A stretch of 64,000 nt of DNA from Oegoconia quadripuncta (lineage: Eukaryota; Arthropoda; Insecta; Lepidoptera; Autostichidae), in assembly GCA_949316235.1 (NCBI GenBank), contig OX438741.1, forward strand, positions 11,161,124-11,225,123, read 5' to 3'. Both the position numbers and the translations under genes were made by a program. The notes under the pieces are model-generated. The model was not told where the DNA came from and made no database searches. It saw only the letters and a list, made by a program, of their open reading frames with translations. Shown piece by piece: positions 53,431 to 63,194 of the stretch (positions within the stretch are counted from its first letter, which is position 1; each line of letters starts with the position of its first letter).

Positions 53431-53957
53431 ATGTACGTGAGAAAGAATCTGTATTTGTTTAGGAAAAATTGTGAAATACACAATGTTAATACAAGATATA
53501 AAATTAAACTTGCTGTCCATAGCAGTCGCTTACACAAAGTCACTAAGTCATTCAAGGGACAATGTATACGCTTTTACAATAAGGTTCCGGAAGACATTCA
53601 CAATTTGCCTTTAAATAAATTTAAAACAACCATTAAACGGAAACTATGTGCCAAAGGCTATTATAAAATTTCTGACTATCTGGATGATAAGAATGCGTGG
53701 ACATGAACCGCTCGCCATTATCCAGTATATTTTATTCTTATTTTTCTTTGTCGAATCATAAATTTTACAATTAGGTATCTCAAATTGTATTTGTATTGAT
53801 TTATTTAAAAAGAGCAACCCTGGAGTTTCTTGCTCGTTCTTCTCTGGGGAGACTGCCTAGTGAATGAGCGATAACTGTATGTCATGACGATTTCAAATGT
53901 TATTCTTATAACTTACGAAATAAAAACATTTTTGATTTGATTTTGATTTTGATTCCG
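53431..53957 (+). pseudogene. LINE ORF2 C-terminus and 3' UTR (best copy of its family)
   Basis: The frame at 53431-53706 (91 codons) reads NVNTRYKIKLAVHSSRLHKV, TKSFKGQCIRFYNKVPEDIH, NLPLNKF, then AKGYYKISDYLDD and a stop after AWT. The N-terminal NTR.K..L..P/SRL block and the IRFYNKVP..I..LP signature define a Jockey/CR1-like ORF2 C-terminus. The UTR (AGAGCAACCCTGGAGTTTC) and the TTTGATTTGATTTTGATTTT tail match 1330-1475. It is 5'-truncated before the RT domain. Confidence 0.85.
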
Positions 53958-54840
53958 TCGGCATAGATATAAAGACGTAGCTATATCCTGTCGAATAGGA
54001 CTAACTTTACATAAAAATTATCTATTTTTTTTTCACAGTCCGTCGACATTTCAACGTCACATTACTTTTACGGAGAATTGTAAAGGTTAAAAAAATTATT
54101 TCGTATCTTATTTCAAAATTGAGCCTAAATATTTACGATTGAATTATATGTAAGTATAGATTATAGACCTTCCGTCCACATACTCAAAACATATTAATTT
54201 AATATTTTAAATGTGGATGAAATACGTGCGGTATTGGCCGAATGAAATCAATAACAATGATAATAATATTGAATCTTTCTTATCTATGAGTAAAGTGTTT
54301 GCCCTCATGTTATTTGTATATGTACAAAAAATATAAACAATCCAGTCTCCTGGAAACAGGCGCGTCACGGTGTTACCTATTGCAGTTTAAATTCGCTTAC
54401 ATCGGTAATAACAACAAAATATGATCGACACTACCGCTACTAGTACCTCGTCGCCGGTAACAGAAATTACATTATCTCTTCCGTTCAAATATCGATAAAA
54501 AGTGGGGCATCAACACTTCCTTCACTAGTCGCACTTCGCCCCGGACACGCGCGCGGTGAATGATTTTTTTCCACGCTCTCCCAGCCCGCTTCAACGGCGG
54601 ACTACGGGAGATACTGTAGATATGTACCTATAACATAGTACCTTCTAACGTCGTCCGCAAGTGTTGCCATTAATTTGTCGAAACGCAAAAGTGAGTAGGT
54701 TGTATCAATTGTACGGAGTTACAGCTTGATTAAAAGAGGACTAAAGGGTAAAAGAAATACACTAGGTTAGTACGTACTTTAAAACGCTGAATCCGGCTAA
54801 ATTCACCTAAAAGTATATTTGTGACTAAAAACTGTAAGTT
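53958..54840. other. Single-copy DNA with a GC patch
   Basis: A GC-rich stretch (54520-54610, CCCCGGACACGCGCGCGG) follows ATATCGATAAAA at 54488. No gene, repeat or convincing splice pair was found. Confidence 0.45.
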
Positions 54841-54915
54841 CTTAGACCCGTGTTACAGAATGTTCCTCAAGCAGAGATCTCCGCTTGAGGACAGTTAAAC
54901 AGCTTTATGTAACGT
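54841..54915. mobile_element. M3-related MITE end with a near-palindrome
   Basis: CTTAGA precedes CCCGTGTTACAGAATGTT. CTCAAGCAGAGATCTCCGCT follows as part of a 24-bp palindrome (54866-54889) with one mismatched position. The same end is at 61295, where the palindrome is perfect. The right terminus was not found. Confidence 0.5.
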
Positions 54916-54984
54916 GTATATCGGCTTCACTTCCTAACTATTGTGGGGTAATTATAGTAATGTACGTAATTATAATGCTATTAC

Positions 54985-55255
54985 ATCTGACTATATAAAG
55001 TAAATACTATGATGATATCGTTTCCGGAGATAAGCTCAGGCGGAAAGGGAGAACGTGTTGCACCGGCGGCAGACGTAGAATTACTGTCAAGAGGAGAATG
55101 TTTCCCCCAAACACTAAACTCTACCATCTGGGATTGCCCACGCTGATGGCGTGGGAATAGTCTCGTCCGACACAGCTGGGCTCCGGAAGGATGATAAACA
55201 TAAAGACAGAATTGTCGGCACACAATAATGGTTGTAGCAAAATCAGCCATTATAC
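54985..55255 (-). repeat. Probable transposon-derived segment, open on minus
   Basis: An 89-codon frame runs on minus, and the sequence (CATCCTTCCGGAGCCCAGCT, GTCGGACGAGACTATTCCCA) is unlike its AT-rich flanks. I suspect a retroelement remnant from general resemblance, but there is no diagnostic motif and no second copy in the window. Confidence 0.3.
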
Positions 55256-55498
55256 AGGCGCATCCACAATAAAATCATAAAAATTAATGAATAAGAATTC
55301 CCTTAAACTAATTAAAGTAGGTATGCTATGTACTAGATAAAGTATGTTACAATATACTACATTATATCTAGGCACTTAATCCTATAACTAGTTTCTAATA
55401 AACACTTATCAATTATACAATATTGTGTGACGCAGTCACCACACTATGCTCAAGCGCAGATCTACAATTAAGCAACTGAAATACGGGCCTTCCTTAGA

Positions 55499-55815
55499 CC
55501 CGTATTAATAAACCAATCTCAATACAAGTCTTGAGGCTGTATCAACCGAGATGCGTCTAAGCAGTCGACGCTAGCTCAAGCTCCGTCCTAATTTATAAAT
55601 CAATCTTGAGGTCTACTCAGCTGAGATCATTTCTCAAGTATTCGCCTCACCGGCGAATGAATGATAGTCTTGAGTTTTGTTTATTAATACGCGCACCTCT
55701 CAAGTGAGTACTGCTTAAGTATGCACGGTCTCAAGTTAGGTTTATTAAACAACACGTTTACTTGAGACCGATCAGAAAACTGTACTCAATCTTGAGAAGG
55801 GTTTATTAATACGGG
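55499..55815. mobile_element. MITE family M3, 317-bp copy in a CCTTAGA target
   Basis: The ends are CCCGTATTAATAAACCAATC and, in reverse, CCCGTATTAATAAACCCTTC. Direct repeats CCTTAGA lie at 55492-55498 and 55816-55822. The interior contains several CTCAAG/CTTGAG blocks and TTTATTAATACGCG/GTTTATTAAAC pieces, suggesting internal duplication. An ATACGGGCCT at 55481-55490 looks like the end of an adjacent older copy. No transposase is encoded. Confidence 0.78.
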
Positions 55816-55822
55816 CCTTAGA

Positions 55823-57474
55823 CAAATCGTTGTCTATGAAGCTCCTGTGTTGTTGCCAGTTAATAATTAATAGCGTACAGGACCCTCATTATTTGATTAC
55901 ATATTTTGGACGTGCTGTACGACATCTCTTCATAATATTTACAATTCGTACATTAGCATATCTTTGTTTATATAATCTAAATTATCTCTTGCCTCTAAAG
56001 GCAAAATTAAAATTTCGATCGATTTTTGTAGCTGGCAACAATGCTGCATTCTACGGCCCGGATATCGTCGGATCGGCCGGATGTTCCGGGTCTCCGCCTG
56101 TTTGCTCCTTTTCCCGACATCCGGCTATTCTTCCCCCCTCTCCCTTGAGACGGACATTAAGTAGAGTTAGTTCGTTTCACGTTTAACAGAGTGAAATAGA
56201 GTTGGTTAAGTTAGCTTTTTAAATATAACGAAGCTGTGTTTTAGTCTCAAATTCCACGCAGACTTTGTGATATAAAATATTTATACATTGAATCTTGAAG
56301 CAACCAAACCAACATTTTACTTTGCAAAAGAAAGACCTACACACAAGCTACAAGACTCGGCCCGAGTGTCAAGTGTCGAGACACCTCGACGCTCGGCCGA
56401 ATTTCGCGAGCAAGCGATATTTTGCGCAATTTATTTTTATTTAGGCGAGGAACCCGTCGGAGCCCGAAGAAGACGCGGCGCGGCGCGATGTTAGATTCTT
56501 AGGGCTGTCAATTAACATACGATTACCTTTTCATCCGATAATTTTAAGTAAGGCATTAAAATTAATGAAATCGAAGCTTTTTAATATGATTATGTAACTA
56601 GACATAAATTCATCAGCCGTAATGGGTCCGTGTGATGGATTATGTTACATATCATCCTACTGAGTAAAAATTTGTCACATTTTTTGAAATAAGTCGATTA
56701 TTAAGTATTTTTGAAACAAGTAGGCACGCAAAAATTACTTCCTTTGCATCAAACACAGTGTATTGTACCAACAAACAACTGTAGATATGGATATATATTT
56801 TGTGACCGATCGTATTTTCTATGCAATATATGCATGAAGCAAGTATATCCAAAAGGGGCTGCTTATTTTTGGTCATCATGAGACGTCGGTCGTCTTTTTT
56901 CTGGTCCACGAAAAGAAAATAACAAAACTTGTAAACTTTTCGTACGGGTTGAAATGATTATTTTACCACTAGCAAGTTAATTCACTTTAGAATCACGTGT
57001 GCATATTATGTCGCTCACGGTTATTGCAACAAGGAAAGTTGTAAGAGCGCATGTAAGTCTCCAGGCCATGGAATGGCAGTTAGCTATGTCATATTAAACA
57101 ATAATCAAGACTGCTTGAAGTGGTGGTAGCTACTAGTAGGTGGAACATCAAACACGCTTCGCAGCAAACCGTATACTAATCTGTTACTCAAGTTGTAAAA
57201 AATTTCTTAGTTCAAAAGGTATCCGTTGTGACTTTTCTTTGACAACCCTACAACGGAAATGGCGCGGGCGGGAATGGCAGAGCTTACTAATTGGCGCGGG
57301 TGAAATGCGCGGGCGGGAATAGCGGGCTAGCGGGATGACGGAGTGACGGCGAACAGGCACTACGGCACTACGGTATAGGTAGGGTGACCATCCCTTAATA
57401 TACACCTCATGTAACTACAAAAAAAATTATTTGATTTCTTACATCGCAATTAATAGGCCTAATCGGTGATAATT
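55823..57474. other. Single-copy DNA with three GC-rich patches
   Basis: GC-rich patches lie at 56035-56165, 56350-56490 and 57250-57375. The frame at 55830-56186 (118 codons, +) is the longest in the area but shows no domain and starts in AT-rich sequence. ACTCGGCCCGAGT (56355-56367) and GTGTCGAGACAC (56373-56384) are palindromes six bases apart. No gene is supported. Confidence 0.4.
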
Positions 57475-57730
57475 GACGACTGTTTGGTGTAGTGGTTAGC
57501 AACTCTGGCCACTATACCAAAAGGTTGCGGGTTCGAATCCCGCTGGGGGCATATGTTTGTGTGATGAATACGGACATGGTGTACCCGAGTTATGGATGTT
57601 GTCATTTGTAATAAGTATTTATTTACAAAAAAATATATGTATTTATGTAGTATATCAACCATCTGGTATCCACAACACAAGCCTATAGTTGCTTAGTGTG
57701 GAGCTAGATGGCGCTGTATGTATGTCGAAA
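57475..57730 (+). mobile_element. tRNA-derived SINE, family B, best copy
   Basis: The head is GACGACTGTTTGGTGTAGTG GTTAGCAACT with a canonical B-box GCGGGTTCGAATCCCGC. The complete body ends with CTAGATGGCGCTG at 57704-57716. Intact promoter boxes make this the most transcription-competent family B copy in the window. The 73-codon minus frame is a shadow. Confidence 0.9.
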
Positions 57731-58162
57731 AATTTGTTTTTTTATTTCTTCTATCCCGTATTGTTGTACTGTTCCCGTTTTTGTTTATCCTTGTGTTACG
57801 TTTGTTATTGTTGTGCAATAACGCATATTTTATTTGTTAGTTACTATTTAGTAATTGGGTCGTTATTTGTAAACTATTTCACTTTCCGTCTAGTGGTACT
57901 TTGGGAGGTTCGACAAAAAGCTTTGGGAGGTTTCACGAGAAATTTCACAAAAATTAAGTTTATAAAAATGTCTTATATTATGTGTATTATAAACAATTTG
58001 CTAGGGTAGGCACCGCCTTTCTGCTTAAAGGCATAAATGCACGTAACTGCATAACAGTGAGAAGAAAAGTCATCAAAGGTCCTTCATTTTAATCTAATAG
58101 TTCAAGATTGTATCTAGTAATATTTTACAAGGAAAACTTCAAAACTTAAAAAATGGCTCCTC
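57731..58162. other. AT-rich single-copy DNA
   Basis: No gene is recognised. The 106-codon plus frame (57689-58009) begins inside the SINE and is hydrophobic only because of T-rich composition. Confidence 0.4.
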
Positions 58163-58495
58163 CTTGCCTCCGTGGCTCAATGTAAACAACATTGGGTTTA
58201 CGATTCGGAGGTCGCGGGTTCGATCCCCAGCGGGGTACATGTTTAAGTACTCGGTTTGGTTGGTGGTAGGGCATTTTAAATATACGCCTGGCTAGCTACC
58301 ACCATCTTATCTAAATCTGCCGCCAAGCAACAATGTTAATAGCAATGTTGTGTTCCGGTTGTCAGAGATAAGATAGCCAGTCCCCCAAATGTGTTAGGGT
58401 TTCCGGGTCAGTACGCTTCCACCTTCGACCTCATCTTCACTTAACATCAGGTGTGATTGAGGTCAAGTACCAACCCGTTGTGCACATAAAAAAAA
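58163..58495 (+). mobile_element. tRNA-derived SINE, family C, best copy
   Basis: The head is TGCCTCCGTGGCTCAATGTA with an intact B-box GCGGGTTCGATCCCCAGCG. The body includes GCCGCCAAGCAACAATGTTA and TTCCGGTTGTCAGAGATAAG, then CCGGGTCAGTACGCTTCCAC and ACATCAGGTGTGATTGAGGT before an A tail. It serves as the reference for the family. Confidence 0.9.
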
Positions 58496-59247
58496 TGTAA
58501 AATTATTAACCGACTGCATGCATAGACACATTGCATTACTCCCCCCCCCCCCCTGGGGTAAATTACACCCCATGGCGTTACTTGCATCATCTATAATGCG
58601 GTCAGTCCAGCAAAACCAGAAGCAATGGCAAACGTAAAGTAGAAGCGGTGAGGCGCCTCGCTCGCCTTTGTAATTGCCGTCGCCATTAGGCCCCCACCGC
58701 AGTCAGTAACCGGTGCCTGCGGCCATAGCTACTATAACTCGCAGTGACACAAGTTAACACAAATTTCCTTATTTCTTTGGTAACCAAACAATAAAACCTC
58801 AAATCATAAAAACATGTGAGATAATTTTTAATATTAGGGACACAAAATGTCGAGTTATCGCAAGTAGTGTTAGAATGGAACACGGAAAATGTTTTACTGA
58901 AATTCGGGTGGGAATATTCAATCACTTTAAAGCTCCATTTATACAAAATTTCTTTACTAAATAATTTTAATGATAGAAGTCAATATCAACTACAATTGTC
59001 ATTAATTTCATTCTTTTCTAAATCGTAGAAACTTATTTTGATGTAGATATTTCGTCCGAAAAATGTAGTACAGGTATCTTCTCGTTAGTAGACCTAATAA
59101 CAAAAAATATATTTTGTATTTGATTTTAGTTAAAATTTTCAATAAAGACTTCGCTTTATAAATAAAATTTAGTTTTATCGAAGTCACAAGTATAACATCC
59201 ACAACTAACATAAAAACAACGCCATTTCATTGTAGGTGTCATTACCT
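58496..59247. other. Single-copy DNA with a C13 run
   Basis: C13 (58541-58553) runs into TGGGGTAAATTACACCCCA, a small inverted repeat. A GC patch lies at 58625-58735. No gene is supported. Confidence 0.4.
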
Positions 59248-59455
59248 AGGGGCCATATGTTTGTATGATGAATAAAGACATGTGTTCCCGAGTTATGGAT
59301 GTTTTTCATTTATACATATATTTATTTACAAAAAAAAATGTATTTGTGTAGTTTATCAACCATCTGGTATCAATAACACAAACTTAGAAGCTTACTATGG
59401 CCATAGATGGCGCTGTGTGTTTGTACAAAGACATTTATTTATTATTATTATTATT
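59248..59455 (+). mobile_element. tRNA-derived SINE, family B, headless copy
   Basis: It begins at GGGGCCATATGTTTGTATGA just after the B-box position and keeps the body (ATCAACCATCTGGTATCAAT), ATAGATGGCGCTG at 59403-59415 and an (ATT)n tail. Loss of the head means no Pol III promoter. Confidence 0.8.
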
Positions 59456-59667
59456 ACCTATGTATTTTTGTTATACACACTGATTATAGAAATAGGCGAA
59501 ATATACTTGCAAAAGCGATAGAATTTTCTACCAACATAACAAAAATAATACCCCATTCAATATGTACCTATATATCATACTTAGTAGAAATATTAATCTG
59601 TGATGAAATTAAGAAAACATTATACCTGATTATTTACTGTATACCTGAAACCTGAAATTTTGTACGG
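59456..59667. other. AT-rich spacer
   Basis: No gene or repeat was recognised. ACCTGATTATTTACTGTATA and ACCTGAAACCTGAAATTTTG lie near its end. Confidence 0.4.
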
Positions 59668-59905
59668 TCAGAACCACGTATAGAATCGATTCTTGTTATA
59701 AACATATGGGGTTATATTTTATCCTTAATTATTTATCTAATTTAAGGAATGATAAACACACTACAAGCCGAAACATAACAGTAACTGAAATCGTAACAAT
59801 CCTTTATTTTATTTTAGTTTTTCTAGCCATATTGATTACAAAATATATGTTCTAATTGGGGTGTATTGGCGTTTTGGTATACAAAATATAACCTTGTATA
59901 TACTT
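59668..59905. repeat. Unclassified dispersed repeat, copy 2
   Basis: GTATAGAATCGATTC, ACTACAAGCCGAAACATAAC, TCTAGCCATATTGATTACAA and TTGGGGTGTATTGGC match 35795-35992 in order and orientation. Family and mechanism are unknown. Confidence 0.55.
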
Positions 59906-60897
59906 TTGTTATTTATTATATTGCAATATAATACCTGATGATAACATACATATATTTGACCCACCTTGGGAGGTAAGAATGTTGATGCAGATCTATGTTT
60001 GTTCACCTCACAAGTTCAATTACTGCCTCACATACCTACACTGTGGCACCGAGCCGGATAACCATCTCTGATGATGCGCCCGCTTCAACGCCACCTTCTT
60101 TATAAGTTTAAAGTTTGGACAAGTTGGTTCTACGTTGAATGCGATACGTTAAAATATCAAAGGCTTTCTCCTGGAGTTTTAAGGTTGCTGAAGTGGAAAT
60201 AAAAGTAGGTATTGTATATTTTACACGGTACAGGACTAGCCTAGTGTGGACGTTACAGTAAATCATCTTATCTTATCTTGTCTCGTCTCATCTCATCTCC
60301 TATTTTATCTCATTACTTGTAGTGGGTGAAAAACTAATATTATGTATATTTTAGGTACACTGGCACACACTTCAATAGGGTTCTGGCTGTATTGTCTCAC
60401 TTTAATCGTTCCTAATGAAATGTTTTTCCTTGGGGGTGAAAAACCAAGAACCCAACAGCATTATTTATTTTGCTTGTGCCATGTTGACCTTTTTACCATT
60501 AAATGTATCCTATGACACTGTAGAGATCAAGACGAATCTAAGGACACTTATTTGCACTTCAAAATCGGTCTAGGCTACAGAGAAGATAACATTAGAAATC
60601 TACACGCACACTTACATACATACACCCGAAACACATTACTCTCTTTCCTGGGTCAGTCAGGTAATTAATATCAGCGAGCTGTTCTCTATCCCCGCCCAGA
60701 GTGCTTTATCCGATCTTCATCTTAGCATGATGAAACTTTCTTTGTTTGATTGTAAGCGATGAGTTTTACATAGCTATAGAATTTGAGTAGAACGGCGGAC
60801 TTTTCCACTAAAGGGATTTCTTCCATTCAACCATAGGGTTATTATAAATAAATTATTATTATTATTAAATAAATAAATCAATAAGTTATTATAAAAT
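59906..60897. other. Single-copy DNA with a degenerate ATCTC/ATCTT array
   Basis: A pentanucleotide-like run (TCATCTTATCTTATCTTGTC, then TCGTCTCATCTCATCTCC) lies at 60261-60315. No gene is recognised. Confidence 0.45.
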
Positions 60898-61225
60898 TCT
60901 TTATTATTTTTTTTTTATCCACAACGGGTCAGCACTTGGCTATCCTATCTTTGGCGACCGGAACACAACAATGTTATTAATATTGCAGTTTGGCGGCAGA
61001 TTTAGATAAGATGGTGGTAGCTAGCCAGGCGGACATTTAATATGCCCTACCACCAACCAAACCGAGTACTAAATATGTACGCCGCTGGGGATCGAACCCG
61101 CGACCTCCGAAACGTAAACCCAATGTTGTTTAATTGAGCCACGGAGGCGGTTGCACACAAAAATAAAATACAAAGTAGATTTAATATGGATGATGAAGTG
61201 TACAAAGGCGGTCTTATCGCCGAGT
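60898..61225 (-). mobile_element. SINE family C inserted into a LINE 3' tail
   Basis: AAATTCTTTATT (about 60893-60904) and TGCACACAAAAATAAAATAC (61153 onward) are halves of the LINE tail that is contiguous at 14330-14365. Between them lies a minus-strand family C SINE with head CCGCCTCCGTGGCTCAAT and B-box GCGGGTTCGATCCCCAGCG. The LINE insertion is therefore older than the SINE. Confidence 0.8.
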
Positions 61226-61294
61226 TAGTTAGATAAAGAACAATAGATTGGGAGTATACAAGTCACAGCAAATTTTAAACTAAATACACTAAGG
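61226..61294. other. Short spacer
   Basis: Nothing recognised apart from the CACTAAGG that precedes the MITE end. Confidence 0.4.
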
Positions 61295-61400
61295 CCCGTA
61301 TTATAAAATGTTACTCAAGCAGAGATCTCTGCTTGAGGTCAGTTAAAAAGGGAGAGATTTATGTAACTTGTATAACGGCATATCTTTCTAACTATACTCA
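61295..61400. mobile_element. M3-related MITE end with a perfect 24-bp palindrome
   Basis: CTAAGG precedes CCCGTATTATAAAATGTTAC. The palindrome at 61314-61337 (CTCAAGCAGAGATCTCTGCT and four more bases) is exact. The following GTCAGTTAAAAAGG and TTATGTAACTTGTATAACGG parallel 54890-54925. The right terminus is not recognised. Confidence 0.55.
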
Positions 61401-61432
61401 AGCGAAACATTTGGGAAAATCCCGTGACTGTT

Positions 61433-61508
61433 TTTTTTATGCACGATGGGTTCGTAGTTGACCTCAATCACACCTGATGTTAAGTGAAGATGAGGTCGAA
61501 GTTGGTTT
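61433..61508 (-). mobile_element. SINE family C, 3' tail only
   Basis: TTTTTTTTATGCACGATGGG, TTGACCTCAATCACACCTGA and AAGTGAAGATGAGGTCGAAG are the final part of family C in reverse. The rest was never inserted or is lost. Confidence 0.7.
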
Positions 61509-61929
61509 ATCCTATATCCTAGATAACGGACAATGTTAAATGCTAAATATTTCGCCTGAATCAATTTCCATCAAACGTATATAAGCCACCTTATAAATAT
61601 ATAAATGATAATAATCTTTCAGCGAATAGTTTTTTGTTTTCGTAAATTGTAAATGGTTCACATACTTTTTAATTCATTTACCTACTTAAACGAAATAGTG
61701 TAAATGTCCCAAATTACAAGGACTTTGAAACGCCCCCTAATTACGGTAATTTAATTACGTACGTATACGCGGCCTTTTCGGATTCGGATAATTCATGGAA
61801 TTAGGTACGGATTCGTTTTGGTTTGTTTTTATTTCGCGATTTTATAATATATACCTATCCAGTTTGGAAGTAACTTACCTTTTCTACCATAGTCGTTTAA
61901 GCAATGTACGGCACTATTTATGCAGTTTT
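61509..61929. other. AT-rich single-copy DNA
   Basis: No gene or repeat was recognised. Confidence 0.4.
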
Positions 61930-62226
61930 TGGGATATAAATCAGGGATATAGGCCTTCCCTCGTATAATGAGGGAGTACGGGCAATAGCCTACCAAGCTG
62001 GACCAATGCGGGTTGGGGACTTCACATGCCTTAGAATTTTTATTTCTCAGGCATGCAGGTTTCCTCACGGTGTTTTTCCTTTACCGTTCAAGAACAGTCG
62101 GATAAATGCACATAAGGAATTTAATTAAATTAATTTTTTTTTTGATGCATGGCGTGCCTGGATTTCGAACCCGGACCTCCCAAATTGGGAGACCGTGTCT
62201 TAACCGCTGAGCCACCGATGCTCTTA
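61930..62226 (-). mobile_element. tRNA-derived SINE, family D, copy 2
   Basis: On minus, the head AGCATCGGTGGCTCAGCGGT TAAGACACGG and B-box GGTCCGGGTTCGAAATCCAG precede a full family D body. The body includes TTATCCGACTGTTCTTGAAC and CATGCCTGAGAAATAAAAAT. It is 0.4 kb upstream of the host exon, inside the intron and antisense to the gene. Confidence 0.85.
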
Positions 62227-62648
62227 CCTTCCCACTTATCAGTAGTTTTTCATTTTCCAGAATATTTGTCCGAATGCGAATATTTCGAATAGCAGACAAT
62301 TCAAATGTTTTATAACAGTCTATCTAACTTTCTTAAAAATATACGGTAGTTTCCAACTTTCGTTTTTAAACCGATTAGACTTGGTTTTGTCATTGAACAA
62401 ACCCTGCCTGATAAGAAAATGTAGTTGGGACTGCCGAATGGTTTCGAGATTACAGCGCCCTCTACATTATTCCAACTTTACCTACAACACCGCCATCTAT
62501 TGTCGAGTAGAAGAACTAGTTGTTACTTCCAAGCGACATGATAGATGGCGTTGTTTTCAATATTGTGAATTTGTTATGATTATAGTAGCATAGATGGCGT
62601 TATTATAAAATTTTGCAACTCTAATTGTTTACTTTTCTTTTGTTGCAG
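62227..62648 (+). promoter_or_regulatory. Intron end with CTCF-like motif cluster and the exon's acceptor
   Basis: CAGCGCCCTCTAC (62453-62465), CGCCATCTAT (62491-62500), ATAGATGGCG (62541-62550) and TAGATGGCGT (62591-62600) are spaced about 40-50 bp apart. A fifth, ATAGATGGCGCTG, is at 62983-62995. The core AG(A/G)(G/T)GGCGC resembles insect CTCF sites. The same core also ends family B SINEs, so a repeat origin is possible. The acceptor TTTACTTTTCTTTTGTTGCAG ends at 62648. Confidence 0.5.
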
Positions 62649-62783
62649 AATGCTACAAATCAAGAGCCAGTGTATCGGAAAGTGGCGATTGTTGAAAATT
62701 TCTTCGACATCATTTACACCGTCCACGTAGAATTAGAGGGCAGGCCGGGAAAACACGCAGGGCAGAAACGTACCTACAGAACC
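62649..62783 (+). CDS. NOL4: Internal exon of a NOL4/NOL4L-like nuclear protein gene
   Basis: The 135-bp exon is read in phase 0 from AAT (62649) to ACC (62783), giving 45 codons. It is preceded by a pyrimidine tract and CAG, and followed by GTAAGT (62784). The translation includes VYRKVAIVENFFDIIYTVHV, then a short variable loop (ELEGRPG) and KHAGQKRTYRT. The FFDIIY and KHAGQKRTY blocks are the conserved N-terminal-half signature of nucleolar protein 4 and NOL4-like proteins. In vertebrate members the next residues are ISETYAFLPREAV, so the following exon should begin near there. Family members are nuclear and expressed in nervous tissue; their biochemical role is poorly defined. No other exon was found here, so this is one internal exon of a large gene transcribed to the right. 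The ATG at 62625 lies in the intron and is not a start. Identity was recognised from memory of the family. Confidence 0.85.
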
Positions 62784-63194
62784 GTAAGTAAAATGTCTTC
62801 GTGGTTATGTAAGGGTAAAGTTCTTAATGCTAAGGAAAATCTACGGATATCATAATTTTTTCGACAAGTTTATTGCTCAAGCTTTCTTCAGTCATAGATT
62901 ATTAATAATAGGAACAACGCTTTTATGAATAACGACGCGTCATTATTCTGGCACCTTGATAGAGTGGTACATAATATTTGTAATAGATGGCGCTGTATCA
63001 CAAGTTTGTAATTGAACTGTTTTATGGTTTGCTCATATCGATGTGTTTTGTTAGAAGCCCGTATCATATCATCCCACTGGTGGGTATTGGCCTGTGAAGT
63101 AAATAACTCAACGAGATGTTAGCTGTTAATACATAAACCTTTATAGCACATACGGCCGTACGATTTTTCAGTTTCTACTTTCACACACATACAT
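62784..63194 (+). other. Downstream intron of the NOL4-like gene
   Basis: The intron starts with GTAAGTAAAATG. A further AGATGGCGCTG motif lies at 62985-62995. No other exon is recognised. Confidence 0.5.

Noticed and set aside
55620..55640. Bantam-like microRNA seed (TGAGATCATTT)
   Set aside because: Only the first 11 bases match, inside an M3 MITE whose CTCAAG blocks explain the sequence. There is no precursor hairpin of the right form.
55830..56186. 118-codon plus-strand open frame
   Set aside because: It starts in T-rich DNA giving a spuriously hydrophobic stretch, then crosses a GC patch. No domain or expression signal is seen.
57010..57060. Possible short first exon ATG...GCGCAT/GTAAGT
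   Set aside because: A donor-like GTAAGT follows an ATG frame of about 14 codons, but there is no promoter evidence, no family match and no transcript support.
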